Part shown: in pieces, positions 40,201 to 45,731 of the stretch
How positions within the stretch are numbered: the first letter of the stretch is position 1
Layout of the letters: each line of letters begins with the position of its first letter
DNA from: Oreohelix idahoensis
Lineage: Eukaryota; Mollusca; Gastropoda; Stylommatophora; Oreohelicidae
NCBI GenBank assembly: GCA_024509875.1
Contig: JAMPIV010018780.1
Span: 999,058-1,063,057 of the forward strand
Reading direction: 5' to 3'
DNA: 64,000 bases
The notes under the pieces: generated by a model
Seen by the model: the letters and a program-made list of their open reading frames with translations, nothing else
The model's database searches: none
What the model was told of the DNA's origin: nothing
Translations under genes and position numbers: made by a program

Positions 40201-43200
40201 TCTACTCGTTATGCTATTGCTCTTCAGCCTTTCCATTTCACGGTGCGAGCTATCCGTGGTTCGGATAATGTGATGGCGGACATATTGTCTAGATGCCCAC
40301 ATGATTCCAGTTAAATCTTGTGTCCTAGTTTTTCCTGATATACTTTCAGACTTAGGTCTGTCCTTAATATCATAATATGTTGTAATACAAATGTATTTGG
40401 ATGATGTTTAGATAATTTAACAAATTTCATTTTGTCCATCCATCAGTGATATGTTGCTAAAATAGCATTGACATTTGTATATTGCTATGATTATATTATT
40501 TAGTAATGTTTGATATATGATTGGTATTGCCAGCAACTTAGGTTTCTTGAATGGTATCCCTTAGTTTGTTTGGCTTAAAGGAAATATTTTCTCCTATGTT
40601 GGGAGATGATTTGTACCCTCTTCTATTGTACCTGATATTAGGTTCATTGTTTGCATGAGCACAGAAGTGATACTGGTGCTATCTTGCTCATGAACATATT
40701 AAAAAAAAAAAAAAATTGCATTTTTTTTTTTTTTTTACAGGGGGGTGGTAGTAATGTTGCTGTCATTTTCGACGGAGTCATCTGTCAAGTTATTTGCTTA
40801 TGTTTGTATCATAAGTATAATTGTGTCTTTACCTGCGATGTCAGGTTGATTAGGGGTTGTCTTCCCTTGTTTATTCATTCATTGTGTTTGACCTTTAGGG
40901 TCAGAGGTTGTCAGTTCGGCGTAGGCCTATGGGAAGGTTTTTTAAGCGGGAGTGAGATATACTTCCGGGAAGCCGGGAGGTCCTGTTTTTCTGAAGGGAC
41001 CAAGAGTCCATTGTTTTTCGGGGAGAATCTTCGAAGTAACTGCTATGGCAGTTTTCCCCAGTGAATCTCTGTGCGTCGGGATGACGACAGAATTCCTTGT
41101 GTAGTTCTGAGGATTCATTTACCAGGTAATACCGACCTTTATGCATTATTACGCTTTTCGGTGGCAGAACATGTAAAGGATTACCTAGGGTGAACAGCAG
41201 CTCACTGATCCGCCATTTCAGAACTTATATATATTTGTGCTCGAGGTAGCCATCCAAGACTGTTAGTCTTATATTGTCCAGAAATCCAGTGACGAAGATA
41301 TATTGTGGGAGCCGCAGATTGGCGGAACTTCTACCTACAATAAGTATTACTGCAGGGTTGATGATAACCTATTTAACAGAAGTACACGGCCGACGTTAGG
41401 ACGAGGCCTGTGCTTCCGGCTATTATACTACAGCCTGTTATGTGCAATTGGCAGGGAGTGCCAAGTTGCACCTGTGTGTCAAGGTAACTAAGGCATCTGA
41501 CGCGTTTAGTCAGAGACGCCAAGGGCGACGCTACGAACTGTCATTATTGAAGAACTTTGCTATTGACCATGCACGTCTATTCTGATGTTTACCTTTTTGA
41601 ATGCCAAATGTATACCTATCGATGTCAGGTCAGCATGACCTTGTTACACTGACTGTTCCTGTTGATACTATGTGTGTTCCCGTCAATAAATATCTTGAAA
41701 CATGCCTGCAGTGTCAAAGCATCCTTGATTACTGCATGTGAGAGTATGGGTTGCAGGATCTACATCTATACGAGCCTAAACACATTCGCGCCTTCATTCG
41801 CACCCACACTCAATTCATCATACGCTCGCACTACACATCTAACAACATGTATACTGTCTTGGGCCAGTGATCACCTCAACAAGAAAAAAAGACAGTTATC
41901 AACTGATTACTGCATGTGAGAGTATGGGTTGCAGGATCTACATCTATACGAGCCTAAACACATTCGCGCCTTCATTCGCACCCACACTCAATTCATCATA
42001 CGCTCGCACTACACATCTAACAACATGTATACTGTCTTGGGCCAGTGATCACATCAACAAGAGAAAAAAGACAGTTACATTTCTGGTGGACCAGTTACGT
42101 GGGCTCTTATGATACATTTCTTGTCGCCAATGTGGCCTAGAAACTTACATTTCTGATGGACCAGACCTGTGGGTTTAAAAAGAACAGAGCGAGCATTTGA
42201 CATTATTGTTGACATTTATGGATCCAGAAATTTACATTCCTGGTTGGCTGTTACATGTATGATGTCTCCAGTTTGTGTTTGTAATGATCAGATTCTGCTC
42301 ACTGCAGAATCTAAGGAGTCGCTTTCCATTGTCATTGAGAGTATCTTCTCCATATCTTCCGATAACTCCACCCCGTCTAGCATGGTCATTTCCAACTCTG
42401 GCATTAAAATCTCCGAGCATGATAACTTCATCTAAGCAGTCATCCACTGTCCTTTGAAGCAGCTCGAAGAATTCCTCCTTGACCTCTGCTCTCTCATCCT
42501 CATTTGGCCCATACACTATGACCAGGTTGACTATGGTTTCTCCTTCTTTTAGCTTAACAACCATAATGCGCTCCGAGACAAAGTTCCATCCCTTGATACT
42601 ATCTTTTTGATTTTGGGCCACAATGCAACCCACACCCCCTTTAGCTCTTTCAGACATGGGTACACCACTGTAGAGCAGCGTGTTGCCATCGAGATCCATG
42701 ACTCCTTGTCCTTTTTTTCTTTGTTTCCGTTATAGCCAGGATTTCTAGTTTTGCTTTCCTCATCTCTTCCACCAGCTCCTCTTCCTTCCCATTTATACTT
42801 CTTGTGTTCCAAGTTCCATAAGTCGTAGTCCGTAGTCCGTTCCAGTTCGTCGCCTTTAGAATCAGTCCAGTTTTCTCTCTTGTGTTGCTAGTAATCGTGA
42901 TTTAAAGCAAACAGGTGATTGGCCTGTTGTGCCTTTGCATGGTGGAGGGGCTGCCTCCTTACGGCCTCCATGCAGGCCGCCCTCCTCCTTTTTCATCCGG
43001 GCTTGGGACCGGCATTGGCGGAGTTGTTTTTGATCTAAAAGTATCTAAATACCACATTCAATGTACACGATGCTTTTGAATCGCTGCCAACGATATTAAA
43101 ATTGCCCTCAATTAATTAAATTGCCAAAACAAAAGCTAAATCGATTGGATGACATTTTCGCTGTTCCAACCTTGAATCATCTACCTGCACTCCCCTTGCT

Positions 43201-45682
43201 AATTCCCTTGGTTTTATTTTAGTTATCACAGTCGCACTTATTTCAGTATAAATTAAATGTTATCAATTTTCAAAAATATATATTAACGTACACAGGAGTT
43301 TCTCTCATTCGCGTGCTCAGTAGAATCAGCCCAATAGTTTCTCATATTCGCATCACGCTCAGGGGGTTGATCTTTCCCAGGTGGAACAGCCTCTATAACC
43401 AGACACAAGCGCAAAACACTTGTAGGGTTGGTCGTCATTCGTGAAAGCTTGCTCTTTCAACAAATCTCAGAAAATGATAAGAATTTGCACACTGATAGTC
43501 GAATAGATGGCGAATTTATGGATATAACACAAGCAGGGATCCGGCTCTTGGAAGCACACATAAAAAGACAACTTTGTCATTACTTTGAAATTTGTCCAAC
43601 TCCTTCGACATCCATTGGGGCTTGTGTTATAAGAAACTGAGGCTCAATAACTCTTCTTTCTATTGATCGTAAATTTGGAGAGGATAGCTTTTTGTTGAGA
43701 TAGCAACGAGTGTTTGAATTGCACGGGTAACTCCGGAGTTCGCCGGTGCATCGAAAACCCCAATATACTGATGTTTTTCGTTGCAATTTTTCTATCATTT
43801 ACAAAATACATTCCGTTTTCAAGTTTACATATTTTGAGAGAGAAAAGAATACAGAATTGTCTTGTGTAAATTTTATTACAATACATACAAAAATGCAAGA
43901 ACAACAAAGAAGACCTAGTTTCCCCTTTCTGCCCCATGAAGGACATTTTTCCAGCGAATTAGCCAGGCAGTTTATGGTACCTAAGGAAATACACACATGG
44001 GCACACACATTGTTGATATCTATGCAAAGAGAACACATAGAACATAACACATCTGTGTACTTAAATCTGTAGATCCACATCCAGGTACACAGAACATAAA
44101 AGTTCACATATCCATAGTGTTTATCTTTACATATTCATACACTCAGAATGTAGAAATATTTGTGTACATATAGGGGTTGTCCACGTATGACGTCACACAA
44201 TTTTTGACAAAAATCCAGACCCCCTCCCCTAATATGACTACACAAATCTCATCAGACTGTTGTCAAGAAGGCGATAACCTGTTACTGTTTTTCTAATTTT
44301 TAATAACAATATATTTAGTATGCATTTTGTTTTCTAAGGTGTGAATTACATTATTTAAAAAAGAAAAAGAAACCCCCCTTTTTATCTATTTTTTTTTACT
44401 ACTGAAAAAAACGTAATCAAACGTAGATTAGTTACCTAGTCATCATGACCTTTCAACTTCCCAAGGAGCATATGCTTGAAGCCAAGTCTTCTTGTCCTGT
44501 GCCATCGGCTCAAGGTCTTTCCATATTATCTTCATGTCTGTCTCCAGTTCTCTTCTCTATGTATTTACTGGTCTTCCTGTGCCTCTATTCAGTTCCACAT
44601 TGGTGGTTTTGTTATACCACTACAATCTGTCTATTTTAGACATGCACCCATTTATGACAGCATCCGTGGATAGAGCGCAGGTCTCTCGCGGCAAAGGTAG
44701 CGGGCTAGAAACACGGTGCCATCATGCAACAGGTCTATCAGCCGTAAATGAATACCTCACTGTACTGGCCAGGAAAGGCAAAGGCAGTGAGGAGGGGAAG
44801 TGGTTACTTCATCTCTCAGAGCTTGATCTAGTAATGTGAAGTCTCTAACACCCCACTTCCCTATAGCAGTATCTGCTATGAGACGTTTTGTTTTTCCCCC
44901 TTTTGTGAAAGTCTGATGCTTTTTGGTTGTTTTGTGTTGTTTGTCACGTTCAGAGTCATACAATAGGACTAACTTGTCATTTGATTCTGATTTTTGTGTT
45001 GGACATGATACATCTCGATACATTTTTTAAAATCTCTTCAGACTTTGTCGCGAGGGTGATAACCTGTTACTGTTTATCTAATCTAATTTTACACAGCACA
45101 ATATATTTAGTCTGCATTTTGTTTTCTAAGGTGTGTATATTACATTATTTAAAAAACAAATAGATTATTTTTTTAAAATTTAAACCAGTTAATGGTTATA
45201 ACAGCTATCCAATATTTCAGCTGAGAATATAATATTAACTAGTAAATATACCCGTCAAAATAATGACGGTGGAAAAAACTAAAGCTAACGTCTTAACCTC
45301 TCAGCATCAGCAGCACCAGCAGCACATTTATAAGACTGGAGAACTCATTTTGTCGATTCTGAATAAAGTTACCCATTGTAAAGTTTTGAAAAAAAAAAAA
45401 ACTGTTGGCTGTTTTTACAAGGGATGTAATTTATCCTATTCCACGTCAAAGGGAAACAATCAAAGGGCCAAAAAAAAAAACCAATAAAATGTGTTTTAGA
45501 TTTTTGACACTTTACTGTGTGTTTTCAATTATTTTTTTAAAAATATAGCTGCAACTTTGGTGGGGAAAAAGATGCACGTGATATTGAGCATTTTGCAGTT
45601 TAGTGTGAAGGTCAGAAGCGCATGACTTGTAAAAATTTCTAGACTGCAACTTTGGGGGGGGGGGGGTGGGGGGGGGGGGAGT

Positions 45683-45731
<49 letters not shown>

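Larger units (their letters stand above)
32725..42271 (+). mobile_element. Gmr1-like LTR retrotransposon (Gag-PR-INT-RT-RNase H)
   Basis: LTRs 32725-34063 and 40755-42270 begin TGTTGCTG and end TCTCCA and are nearly identical apart from a 178-bp tandem duplication in the 3' LTR. A long leader, gag, and a pol whose integrase precedes RT follow. All protein motifs are Ty3-type, but the order is that of Ty1/copia. Goodwin and Poulter described such an arrangement as the Gmr1 group of deuterostomes (from memory). It has the same sense as YARS2. The polypurine tract (AGGGGGGTGGTAGTAA) abuts the 3' LTR. I found no TGG-type primer-binding site directly after the 5' LTR. Confidence 0.9.
29984..43025 (-). 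mobile_element. Full-length RTE LINE (RTE-1), split by an LTR retrotransposon
   Basis: GTTTTTGATCTA lies at 29972-29983 and 43026-43037, a 12-bp target duplication around the whole unit. Without the LTR insertion and one copy of a 324-bp repeat the element is about 3.2 kb, the usual RTE length. Order on the - strand: 5' leader (about 42840-43025), endonuclease, RT, C-terminal domain, and a TAAG-repeat tail at 29984-30000. Other copies: 4173-5510, 27446-27640, 47814-47970. Confidence 0.9.
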
